Part shown: in pieces, positions 11,147 through 20,840 of the stretch
Numbering within the stretch: the stretch's first letter is position 1
Layout of the letters: the number at the start of each line of letters is the position of its first letter
NCBI GenBank assembly: GCA_011319805.1
Contig: SJRY01000007.1
Span: 1-34,501, forward strand
DNA: 34,501 nucleotides
Origin: Macrocybe gigantea
Taxonomy: Eukaryota > Basidiomycota > Agaricomycetes > Agaricales > Callistosporiaceae
Direction: 5' to 3'
Translations under genes and position numbers: made by a program
Notes under the pieces: model-generated
Database searches by the model: none
Told to the model about the DNA's origin: nothing
Seen by the model: only the letters and a program-made list of their open reading frames with translations

Positions 11147-11221
11147 AGTAACTGTGGTAGATAGCTAAAGTGAAGAAACAAATGGAATGGTGAAAACGTA
11201 CCAGCTCATATTTACAGCTCG

Positions 11222-11228
11222 ATTTATA
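11222..11228 (-). promoter_or_regulatory. TATA-like element upstream of secreted-protein copy 2
   Basis: TATAAAT on the minus strand, about 76 bp before the ATG at 11146. The spacing would allow a 5' leader of roughly 45 nt. Confidence 0.45.
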
Positions 11229-13165
11229 CTCGATCGTCCCATGCAAAAAGTGTGGTCCATGGACCCGTGGATAATAGAAGATCTCTAATATGAAGCCCAG
11301 CAGAAGAACGCTGTCAATCCTGCATACGCGTGATTGAATGTGGCGGATCGAGAGCGGCCTTGGTGGTGTAGTGAAGATAAGATGCTACTTGATTTGAGAC
11401 AATTGGACGAAACAAATTCACTTACAATGAGCAATCAATACAAAGAGGACGTTAATACGCATATGCGCCCACAAGACCTATAGCTTCAGCGCGTTAGAAA
11501 GAGAATCAGCACTCAAACCAAGAACAGCTCGACGGACAAAGAGCCTCCGTGTAAAGAAACTCCTGAAGACATCGATGGAGATAGGTGTGGCGTCGACGTA
11601 AAGATCTGTCGTCTATTCGGTTGGAAGTTAGAAGAAGACTTCATGTCAATGGCCTCGGTGTGGACGAGACCTGTTTTTTCTTGGATCACGTGTGAGGCGA
11701 TGGAACAAACACCATGGCCAGGCGATCACCCACTCCTCCACGCGGTTCTTCATGGAATGACTCAAGGTGTCGTAAATTCGCTATTCTGTAGCTTCCAGGC
11801 ATTTTTCGCGAGTAAGAAGAAACGAGGAAATCCCACTCTGAAACAGAGGCGGGAATGACACCAGGCGGGCATCATGGTAGGAGCCTTTTTCGTTGATTCC
11901 AGTGCCGATGATAAAGTGATCTAGCCGGGACTTTTGGACCGCGTCTTACCGCCGACGGCATTCACGTTTGATAGAGAATCGTCATTTATGACACAACATA
12001 CGGCAACATCAACACCGAACCTCGTGTTCTGTTGACAGATCTGTCCATGCTTCCTGCAGAGCGCTCTTACCATGTGTTGTTCTAGGCCATGTGTTCTCTG
12101 CCTGTGATCATTTTCGTCTGACGGACCTGCCGTCGAATACAGTATGGTCGGTGCTCCGTCTTCTCATGAATCGGTCCAGTCCAGCTGTATCAACTGTTTG
12201 GACACACAGATGCAATAACGCGCCCAAAACTGGCTGTTCATATCAACTTTTCGAGCTCTTGTTTCAAAGCTGGAGATGGGCATGCTACTGCCTTGGCGTG
12301 GGATGGATAATGGAGGTCCGTCTCTCCGTCTCACATGCTTTACATGAAATTCACCGCCGTTGCACGTCTAGATACAAGATATCGATCAAAATTTGGCATC
12401 GAAAGCTTTCCCGTTTAGGTCGGTGCTCCGCAATGTCTCTTCGGTCGTCGTTCTTCAGGGTGTCGCGCGCGTTAAGTATTGTCAAAACACAACAAACCTT
12501 GGTGTGGTCTTTTGCCACTTCACTCCCGAATGGGATGGAGCTTGGACCTGAATCTTGATTCTTTTGAAGACGGAGGGCATACAGCACCAGTACCTGACCC
12601 CCGTCTGCATCCCAGAGCTAATGAAGCAGACACGTCCAATCAAAAATTGCATAAGTTCGCCTGCTTGCATCTTTATCTCTTACGATACTGCGTATCAAAG
12701 GGTTACATTTCACTCTGAGGCGCCTACAGGCTGTCCTCTGTGCGGCTTAATCGTCCTACTGGACTCGTCGATGACCTCGCTCTCGGCGTATGTGTCAACA
12801 AACTCGTATGATAGAGCAAAGGGCAACGAAGTTTTCAAGGGATCCTAGCGTCGTATATTCATAGGCCAGGCTCAAACTGTCACACTTTTGAATGAAGCCA
12901 GCGGCGACGGAGAAATTGATCTCTACGCCTTTCTGACGCTCACCCTTGCCGAAACGCACAATAGCCGCCATTTACATTGAGCCAAGCTATCCGCCAGTGC
13001 CGGAAAGATGTTCATTCTCCGTGAACTGCCGCGCCCTATGTGCAAGACGAAAGCCGAAGAGAAGATATCCGGCGTTTTCCTAGTCTCGTGCCCTTCCGTT
13101 TTCGGCGAGTTTTGAGCGTCGGAGTTTCAAAAGTTGTTCAACTTTTGCGACGCGACCTCGCCTAT
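11229..13165. other. About 1.9 kb with no recognised gene; right end belongs to a repeat
   Basis: Frames at 11643-11858 (starts with ATG, 71 codons) and 12091-12558 (155 codons, GTG start) show no domain, signal peptide or consistent splice pattern. The final part, about 13075-13165, is related to the reverse complement of about 26345-26440. For example, CTAGTCTCGTGCCC at 13080 matches a 13/14 copy there, so this end is part of a dispersed repeat. The rest may be decayed transposon DNA. Confidence 0.4.
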
Positions 13166-13208
13166 AACGTCTGGTGCAATTGAGCCGTAAAAAGCACCCT
13201 AGTGTCAC
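13166..13208 (+). repeat. Inverted repeat, left copy, with TAGTG tip
   Basis: 43 bases match the reverse complement of 26296-26338 at 42 positions. The copy contains TAGTG at 13200-13204, the reverse of a CACTA terminus. Weaker similarity continues outward to about 13075 and, more loosely, inward. It could be the 3' end of a CACTA-like DNA transposon. Confidence 0.85.
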
Positions 13209-13265
13209 GTCACTCCCTTCGTTACGCTAATGTAATCAATCCTGCCTTATCTTATCGCGCACCCT

Positions 13266-13715
13266 ATGGAATCAGACAGAGAAGAATGGTCCACGAACGA
13301 AGACGACGAGTCGTTCGTCACTGAATCGTCTGCTGCCAGGGTTGAGTCAGATGTATTCGAAGAATCCCCACACAAAGCAACCAATCATCACCGTCTCCAT
13401 CAAGTCCATTACATCCTGAGCTCTCTTGACTCAGCAGGAATAATGCTTGCCAGTTTTCTCGATGTGTTAAGCTGGGGGATGAGGCATGCTCACAAGACAG
13501 CAGGATAAGAGGAGCCCGACGTGCTCTGTTTGATAGCAAAGAACTTCCTTCCATTTTGTGCCGCTGGTGGTGCATAGTGTCTCTGACAATGGTGCTGTCA
13601 TAACCTTCACGGGCCTCCCTGGCCTGTTGCAAGTTGTTCTGTGACCTTTCGCAGAGAATTTGATGGCGCAGCCTGCGCTTCTCATCAGGCTCCGGAGCCA
13701 TAGGAAAAGCACAGG
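13266..13715 (+). pseudogene. N-terminal fragment of a DUF6589-like transposon-associated gene
   Basis: An ATG at 13266 opens an acidic N-terminus (MESDREEWSTNEDDESF), followed by a helical segment with ILSSLDSAGIMLASFLDVLSWG. In the next reading frame it continues as DEACSQDSRIRGARRALF and LPSILCRWW. This pattern resembles the start of DUF6589-type proteins, which are abundant in agaricomycete repeats. The frame change falls in the G5 run at 13473-13477 and equals one missing base. In-frame stops follow, and retrotransposon A interrupts the sequence at 13716. Nothing after A's right end (26199) continues it recognisably, so only about 110 residues survive. Family assignment is from memory and moderate. 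Confidence 0.55.
13711..13715. repeat. Left target-site duplication of element A (ACAGG, imperfect)
   Basis: ACAGG precedes the 5' LTR and GCAGG (26199-26203) follows the 3' LTR. Four of five bases match, consistent with a 5-bp duplication plus one A/G change. Confidence 0.55.
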
Positions 13716-14007
13716 TGTCATGATCACACCCTATTGCTATACTTAGGTACTATCTCATCATTATTTCGTCACTCTATAATTTTCCTCCTGTAGTAATTCT
13801 ATGACGCATTCCTCCTTTATTTCTCTCCTAAAAACTATTATGTATAAAAACTGCTTGTAATTAGACTTGGAACGTTGTCGAATCAACGTGTATTCTTCCT
13901 CTTGAACATCTCGAATCCTGCCTCGCTCGTCTCCTTGCCTTGTTCTTTTGCCATTGTTTGGCGAAACTCTGTCTTTGTTTGGGTCAAGTCACGCCTTGAC
14001 CCTCACA
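13716..14007 (+). repeat. 5' LTR of element A
   Basis: 292 bp from TGTCATGATC to CCCTCACA. It is identical to the 3' LTR except for a C at 13873 that is T in the 3' copy (a CpG site). It contains a TATA box at 13843-13849. Confidence 0.95.
13843..13849 (+). promoter_or_regulatory. TATA box of element A
   Basis: TATAAAA in the LTR. The segment GTCGAATCAA that pairs with the primer site starts 34 bases downstream (13877), where the transcript would be expected to begin. Confidence 0.7.
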
Positions 14008-14009
14008 GT

Positions 14010-14019
14010 TTGATTCGAC
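14010..14019 (+). promoter_or_regulatory. Self-complementary primer binding site of element A
   Basis: TTGATTCGAC begins 2 nt after the 5' LTR and is the exact reverse complement of GTCGAATCAA at 13877-13886, the predicted 5' end of the transcript. This matches the self-priming arrangement known from Tf1, in which the RNA 5' end, not a tRNA, primes reverse transcription. Confidence 0.75.
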
Positions 14020-14067
14020 CTCAAAACAACTTTTCTTGCTTACAAATCCTCGTTCCCAGTATCCAAT

Positions 14068-15168
14068 ATGTCCCTCGTTGACCAGGATATTGTCCCCGAT
14101 GACTCTCAGTCCACGCCTATGCAGCAACAGCAGACCCAGACCACCGAAGACCCCAATCAGGCCTACCTCTTCGTCTTGCAGAAGCTCACGCAAATCGGAG
14201 AACAATCTAATTTGTATATCCAGGACCAGCGCGTCATCAACGAACAAGTCGCCAAGACTCATGAAGCTTTACTCTGCCGCATCAAAGGTGCCTCTTCTTC
14301 TGGCTCCAGCAACGCTCACTTCCGAGAACCATTCACGTTCCGCGGCAAAGTGACGGAGGTCAACGACTTCCTGATGGTGATCAAGGATGCTATCCAGCTC
14401 TCTCGCAAGGGTCTACCGCTCGAAGAAGACAAATGCCTCTTCATGGCTTCCTACTTCGGCGAAGGCGGCCCTCGACAATGGTACACGGCCATGAAAACCA
14501 GTCAGCCAATTCTCCTTCAAAACTTCGAGGCATTTTGCGCCGAATTCAAATGGCATTTTGGCTCTTCAAACGTTCAGGCCGAAGCCATGCGCAAAATCGA
14601 TCAACTTTGGCAGAGCGGCTCTGCTGCCGCTTATGCCGCCCGCTACATTGAACTGCTTGTTCACGTCGACTGGTCCGAAGCCACCAAAATTGACAAGTTC
14701 TATGAACACCTCAAGCCAGCTGTAAAAGATATGGTCGTCGTCACCAAATGCAACGACCGACCCAAGACCTTCAAAGACTACACGGACTTCGTTATCGAAA
14801 TAGACAACCGTCTCCATGATCATGAACTCGAATGCAAGCTCGAAGACAAACACTGCAACAGCAAGTCCAAACCTCGCTCCGAGCCAGCATCCACCACTTC
14901 CTATCCCGGTACCGCTTAGCAAACCTCATCCAACCACTCTCTACCACCTGGCGAGCCGATGGAGGTTGACTCCGTCAAGACCAAACCTTGCGGCCCACTC
15001 ACCGCCCAGGAAAAGGAACGTCGCAAGAAAAACAATCTCTGCCTCTATTGTGGCGGCCTGGATCACAAGATCGACAGTTGCCCCAACATGTCTGAAGGCG
15101 CCAAGAAATGGCATGCCACAATTAAGGCGGAAGCGTCGAAGGCTTCTCCCGTGACGGGAAAAGCCTAA
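14068..15168 (+). pseudogene. gag: gag of element A (in-frame stop)
   Basis: The frame starts at ATG 14068, 60 bases after the LTR, and runs 366 codons to TAA at 15166-15168, broken by TAG at 14917-14919. A Gln-rich N-terminus is followed by a retrotransposon gag (capsid-like) domain at about residues 90-240, including PFTFRGKV and RQWYTAM. After the stop the same frame continues to a zinc knuckle CLYCGGLDHKIDSC (C-x2-C-x4-H-x4-C, about 15040-15085), which would bind RNA. TAG could come from CAG by a single C-to-T change. The product would form virus-like particles. The frame ends within a -1 slippery context leading into pol. As it stands the copy would make a capsid lacking its nucleocapsid end. 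Confidence 0.9.
15156..15162 (+). promoter_or_regulatory. -1 frameshift slippery heptamer of element A (GGGAAAA)
   Basis: GGGAAAA is positioned as X-XXY-YYZ in the gag frame (ACG GGA AAA), two codons before the gag TAA. After an 8-nt spacer, 15171-15178 can pair with 15192-15199 (8 bp with one G-U). Loop bases GTCCT at 15186-15190 can pair with GGGAC at 15210-15214, allowing an H-type pseudoknot. Pol is open in the -1 frame from here. Confidence 0.75.
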
Positions 15169-18100
15169 CCGAAGGTCCAACCAACGTCCTGGGGCCTTCA
15201 GTGAATGAAGGGACACATTTCGACGGGCTTAACCCGACGCCAAGGCCCACCGTCGTTCACTCGAATGACGTTCTCTCCTTCAAAGGCCTGTACCCTCCAC
15301 CCTCTTTTGTCTTTGCCTCTTCTTTGTCTCCCCTTCATTGTAGGCATTTCTTTATCACTGTATCCATATCTCTACCCAATAAAAAACCAATTCAAACCTA
15401 TGCGATGCTCGATTCCGGTGCAACCACCTCCTGTATCTCTGACAAATTTGCTTCATGACACAACATGCTGCGAAGAACTCTCGACGTTCCAGTTGCTGTC
15501 ACAGCTGTGGATGATCGCCCTATCGCGTCTGGCCTGATCAGTCAAGACGTTATCGTTGCCCTCTCTTTGGGCTCTCACATTGAACACTGCACCCTCTCTG
15601 TCATTTCGGTCAAGTATCCAATCATCCTCGGCCTGGACTGGTTACGACATCACAACCCAGACATCGATTGGGCTAATGGGTCCATTGCTTTGTCTTGCTG
15701 CAGCGCCTCAAGTCAACCTCGTCGGCTGTATGCCGAGGGCTACGGTCCTCCATTACAGGCCGCCTCTCATGCGCAATCCATTGTTTCTGCTGGCATAGGC
15801 CTCGGTCTTGCTACCAGCATTTTCGCCCCTTGTTTCTCAGCCACCCATGACATTCTCTCAGCACCGCCCACTGCCGACCAATCAGCATTCGCCCAAACAT
15901 CTCCTCTCCCAGCATCAAAATTCCATCCTGCTACTTCCTTCCTCAACTCTCTCATCACCTGCGCCCCTGCTCCACCTCCTCCCTTGCAATCGCACACTTC
16001 GCTCTCTGAACCTGACGTGAAAATTCTCTCAGTGAAATGATTCCTCAAAACCTCAAAACATCATGAAATCTCCTATCTCCGCTTCCATGACCGCAATTCT
16101 CAAGTCTACATAAATTCCTTTGCATACGACTGCCCTCCTTCTCCCGACCCTGCTTCCCCGACCCTTGCTGAACCACCACCATCAGACAAGAAGGATTGGC
16201 GCTCGAAGATTCCTCCGAAGTACAATTCCTGGGCCGAATCCATCTTCAATCCCACCGAATTCGACAAACTGCCTGAACATCGACCATTCGACATTGACAT
16301 TGAACTTGAAGATGGTAAATCCCCTCCTTTCAGACCAATGTACCGTCTCTCCCCTCAAGAATGCGAAGCGGTGGCTGAATATGTTCACACCAACCTCCGT
16401 CGTGGTCACATTCGACACTCTACTTCCTCCGCGGGCACTCCCGTTCTGTTCATTCGAAAAAAGATGGGCGAAATCCATCTGTGCGTCGACTTTCGCAGAC
16501 TTAACTCCATCACGAGGAAAAACAAATTTCCCCTTCCCCTCATCGATGATCTCCTCGATCACGTACAAGGCTGCAAGGTCTTCACAGTTCTCGATCTCAA
16601 ATTGGCCTATTCGCACCTCTGCATTCGAGAAGGCGACGAATGGAAGACAGCGTTTCATACCCATCTTGGCCTTTTCAAACACCTCATGGTCCCTTATGGA
16701 TTGACAAATGCTCCTGCAGCTTGGCAAGCATTTATCCAAGACACTCTTCATGACCTCATCAACCTGGTCTGTGTCGTTTACCTCGATGATATTCTCATTT
16801 TCTCTCGCACTCAGGAAGAGCACAACCGTCATGTTGGTCTCGTGCTCGACAGGCTGCACGACGCCCATCTCTGTTGCAATGCTGCCAAGTGTGATTTCGA
16901 CCGCTCAGAGGTCGAATACCTCGGTTATGTCATCAGTGCAGAAGGCATTAAGATGAACCCCAAGAAACTGGACACCATCGCTTCCTGGCCCGAACCTACC
17001 AAGGTCAAGGACCTTCAACACTTTCTCGGATTCATAAACTTTTACAGATGATTCATCCCCGAATACTCATGCATCGCCCTTCCGCTCACCTCCTTGACGT
17101 GAAAGGATTCTGCTTGGTCCTTCAATGACGCTGCTCATCAAGCATTTGAAGATCTCAAAGCCCGTTTTCTGAGTCAACCTATTCTCAGTCATTTCAATCC
17201 CATCTACCCTGCTCATTGACAACTGATGCCTCGGATTTTGCCCTCTCCGGAATCCTCGAACAGCCATCAGACGATGGTCAGCTCCACCCCGTCGCTTTCT
17301 ATTCACGCAAATTTTCCCCACAGGAAATTAACTATGATGTGCATGACAAAGAACTGCTCGCCATCATTGACTCCTTTAGGGATATGCATGCCTGGCTTGT
17401 GGGATCTCCCTTTCCCATCTCCGTAATCTGCGACCACAAAAACTTGGAGTATTTCATGAAGAGTCAAGTTCTGAATCGTCGTCAGGTCCGATGGGCGACG
17501 TTCCTTGCAGATTTCGATTTCCGCTTACATTGGAAACCTGGTCGCCTCAATGTCGCCGATGCTGCCTCACGACGCCCTGATTACATACCAAGTAACGACG
17601 AAAAAATGACCATCCCACCCTCTGCTCATCAATTCTATTTACACTCAACATCTTTCGCCCGACTCCACAGCCGCAACGTTGACCTTCCCGTCCTTAACAT
17701 CACTGACTCTTGACAACTCAGACCAGGTGGCACGTTTCAAGGATGCTACTTGCGATGATGATGAATGGCGTGTAGCCATTGCCAATGGTTCCTGTGACTT
17801 TCATGTCAAGAACGACCTCGTCTTCCACAAAAACCTCATCTATGTTCCCTGCTCTCTCCGCCTTGACATCCTTGCTGAACGCCATGACTCTGTCATTGGT
17901 GGTCACCCTGGTCATGCCCGCACACTGAATTTTGTGGCACGTGACTACTCATGGCCTGGCATGACAACTTTTATTCGACGATATGTCAGTGCCTGCGACA
18001 CCTGTGCACGTATCAAGATGCCCCGCCACAAACCCTTTGGCCTCCTCCAACCTCTCGAAATCCCCGAACGCCCATGGCAGGCCATCACCATGGATTTCAT

Positions 18101-18698
18101 TGTCAAACTGCCCTTATCCCGCGGTTTCGATTCAATCTGGGTGGTTTGCGACTGCCTCACCCGCGCCGCTCATTTTATTCCGTGCAATGAAACGATCACT
18201 GCCCCTGACCTTGCTTATCTGTTTCTAGACTGCATTTTTCGGCTCCACGGCCTGCCTACGTCCATCATATCTGACCGTGGTTCACTCTTCATCTCGAACT
18301 TTTGGCATGCACTCATGGACAAGCTGTCTGTTGACCACAAAGCCTCCACGGCTTTTCATCCCCAGACCGACGGACTCACAGAATGCACCAACCAGACCAC
18401 TGAGAGCTATCTCCAGGCCTATTGTTCGTACCAACAAGACGATTGGGTTGATTACCTCCCCCTCGCTGAATTTTGTTTCAACAATCATGAAAACTCATCC
18501 ACGCATCAAACCCCCTTCTTCACGAACCTTGCTTATCATCCCTCTTTCGAACCACGGATCACTGATATATCCACTGTTCCAGCTGCCACCAGCCTTGCCT
18601 CTCATCTCGAACTCATTCATGCCGAATTACGTGCAGAACTTGGACATGCCCAACACCACCAAACAATCTACTTCAACAAATTGCACAAGTCCCAGCCT
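15163..18698 (+). pseudogene. pol: pol of element A, main part: protease, RT, RNase H, integrase
   Basis: The -1 frame runs protease (AMLDSGATTSCIS, about 15402-15440), reverse transcriptase (about 16340-17050; active site YLDD at 16779-16790), RNase H (TTDASDFALSG from about 17219) and integrase (about 17720-18698). The integrase shows an H-H-C-C zinc segment and a D, D-x35-E triad: D of TMDFIV, D of ISDRGS and E of LTECTN. In-frame TGA codons lie at 15456, 16038, 17049 and 17100. The one at 17049 sits in the conserved YRRF context, so it most likely replaced CGA. Frame changes occur at about 17210 and 17710. The reading is cut at 18698 by insertion of element B after codons for Gln-Pro. The intact family member would process gag, copy the RNA and integrate the cDNA. 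Confidence 0.92.
18694..18698. repeat. Target-site duplication of element B, left (AGCCT)
   Basis: AGCCT immediately before the 5' LTR of B is repeated exactly at 25212-25216 immediately after its 3' LTR. Confidence 0.93.
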
Positions 18699-19018
18699 TG
18701 GTACAGACGCCGCCCAAAGGACTATTCATTTTCTTATCTTATCTTTCCCACATCCCTTATCTCCCCCATCATGCTGCGCAGCGTGCAGCCATCGAGTCAT
18801 CCCACTTCCCTAGTCATCCTGAGTCATCTCTTTCCAGTCTTACTCATCCGCAGTCCACAGCATTGCGCAGCCCATGGTCCGTGCTCGAGTACTGTAATGT
18901 ATATAAGGACTCCCAGATGTACCAGTAGTGCTAGGCTTAATATTCCTTTTGCCATCATCTCAAGACCACTCTCGCACTTAGTCTGCCCGAGTCCTTCTGA
19001 GATTCGTCTAGCCTAACA
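18699..19018 (+). repeat. 5' LTR of element B
   Basis: 320 bp, TGGTACAGAC to GCCTAACA, with a TATATAA box at 18900-18906. It differs from the 3' LTR by five substitutions and one extra C; four of the five are transitions at CpG sites. Confidence 0.93.
18900..18906 (+). promoter_or_regulatory. TATA box of element B
   Basis: TATATAA in the LTR. The segment AGGCTTAATAT, complementary to the primer site, starts 33 bases downstream at 18933. Confidence 0.7.
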
Positions 19019-19020
19019 AG

Positions 19021-19031
19021 ATATTAAGCCT
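19021..19031 (+). promoter_or_regulatory. Self-complementary primer binding site of element B
   Basis: ATATTAAGCCT begins 2 nt after the LTR and is the exact reverse complement of AGGCTTAATAT at 18933-18943 in the LTR. The spacing to the TATA box and to the LTR end is nearly identical to element A, although the sequences are unrelated. Confidence 0.78.
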
Positions 19032-19084
19032 CGTCGAGACTCGCTCAGACTCACACACACACCACGTCACGCTTTATCAAAGAC

Positions 19085-20840
19085 TTGATCAACATTCGAC
19101 GACAAGCGGTCGCCGACCCAGCGAGCACTAGCACGAGCGACGAGAGCACTTGGCTCAGAGAAGTAGACCAGACATTGCAGTCCACGCCATTCGCAGAGAC
19201 AGTCCACGCCATCCGCAGAGACACTAGCAATCCAAACAAACGAAAGAGAGAGCGCACGCCTACACCAAGTAGCGACGACAAGAACAGGCATTTCTGAGAG
19301 AGTTTGCCTTCACCACCACAGACGAGCCCACTGAGATCCTCAGCGAAGGAGCAGCACAACTCATTGCAGAACTCTTCCTAGAAGGAGAATATGGGATAAG
19401 CCCAGAAGAGCTGTGGTCAGACCAGAATCTTCTTGCCGAAGAAGAGGACGAACCCATCCGCAAGAAAACGAGAGAAGAACGAACACAAGCCCGAGATTTT
19501 AGGCGACAACAGATCGAGAACTATAATCGCCGAACACAGGAGGAAGACATACTGATACAGAGAGGGCACGACGCACAGAGCATATGACAGAACCAACGAG
19601 AACGACACCAGAGTCAAGGACACACAGGAACGAAACCACCGAATCCCTTCAGAGGACCAATCCGCCGAAGCACTGCATAAGGAGAGAATCGCACCACCGT
19701 GGCGAAAGTAAGCAACAGCGACTGGGACGAATACTATCGGTGGAGGGAGCGAAAAGGATTACCAAAGACAACCGGACCGACCGCCGCAGAGTGGGCCGAT
19801 TTTGAACAAGCTTGTAGGATCGCAGGAGTCGACCTAGACTACTGGAAAGAACAGAGAGAGGAGCGAAGACAGAAACAGCTCCAAGAACAGCAAGCCCAAG
19901 TACAAGCACAGCAGACCCAAGAACAACAGATCCAGGAACAGGAAGACCAAGACCAAGAGAACGACGAAGAAAACCCCCAAAGGATGACGACAGAATACAA
20001 GGGAATCATCGCCGACCCGAAATCCTTTACAGGAGATCGAACGTCCTTCGATATTTGGTGGAGAAAGATGAAACTCTACATAACCGCACATGGGACCTCA
20101 CGGATACACAGAAGATTGGAGCGGTCCTGTCTAGAATGACCGACGGACCCGGAGCCCACTGGGCATCAAAGAAGATCGACACCACTACCAACCAAAGCAC
20201 ATGGGCCGACTTCATAACCGAGATAGAGACACGATTCAGCAACGTCATGTCGCCATCACAAGCAGGAAGCAAACTATTCAACATCAGACAGGGAAACCGA
20301 CCCATCGACGAATTTCTGGATGAATTCGTAGACCTCGCAGGGAAAGCAGGAATGACAGGAACAGCCCCTCGTTTCCTACTCGAGAAGAGCTTAAACCGAA
20401 GGACAGCAGAAGCCGTACACTCAATCTCCACACTTCCAACAGATGGAGATGAATATATCAAGACAGTTCGAGCAATTGGACGAAACATCGATGAACACAG
20501 AAATGTGATGAGAGGAGAATTCACAAGCAATCAGCGCAAGGCCGGAAATCCAAGCCGAGGAGCAGGACAGGCCATGGAAGTCGACAAAGTACGAAGCAAC
20601 AACTGCTTCAACTGCAATAAACCAGGACACATTTCACGAAACTGCCCGGAACCACGAAAAGGAGCAGCAAATGTCACATGTTTCAACTGTGGCTTAAAGG
20701 GACACTATGCATGAAACTGCAAGAAGAAGAAGAAAGGAAAATCCCGGGTCAGAGAAGTGAAAGAAGAAGAAGGAGAGGACGAAGAAGACAAGGATGAAGA
20801 AAGCTCTGACAAAGAGGGTTTTGCCGAAGGGTCCGACTAG
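19085..20840 (+). pseudogene. gag: gag of element B (multiple stops and frame shifts)
   Basis: Pieces in three frames make up gag. A basic Ser/Thr-rich start (19085-19297, no ATG visible) is followed after a one-base shift by an acidic helical region with stops TGA 19585 and TAA 19678. Then comes YYRWRERKG and a Gln-rich coiled stretch (19699 to about 20088), a second shift, and the capsid-like domain (WDLTDTQKIGAVLSRM, about 20089-20500). Two CCHC zinc knuckles end it: CFNCNKPGHISRNC, and a second one (about 20690-20720) broken by TGA at 20712 in place of a codon before AAC-TGC. An acidic tail reaches TAG at 20838. The intact protein would assemble particles and bind RNA. Several breaks fit C-to-T changes in CGA or CAA codons. 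Confidence 0.88.
20816..20822 (+). promoter_or_regulatory. -1 frameshift slippery heptamer of element B (GGGTTTT)
   Basis: GGGTTTT is in X-XXY-YYZ phase with gag (GAG GGT TTT), 15 nt before the gag TAG. A short stem can form after a 6-nt spacer between GGGTC (20829-20833) and GACCC (20856-20860). The pol frame is open through the gag stop in the -1 register. Confidence 0.65.

Noticed and set aside
12091..12558. 155-codon plus-strand frame
   Set aside because: Starts at GTG, no recognisable domain, and it lies beside repeat-derived DNA; kept only as part of the unassigned interval.
13318..13701. 127-codon minus-strand frame
   Set aside because: Antisense to the DUF6589-like fragment, whose plus-strand reading is more protein-like.
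16182..16868. 228-codon minus-strand frame inside element A
   Set aside because: It is antisense to reverse transcriptase coding sequence with clear RT motifs on the plus strand.
20027..20530. 167-codon minus-strand frame inside element B
   Set aside because: It is a shadow of gag on the plus strand, where the capsid-like domain and zinc knuckles are found.
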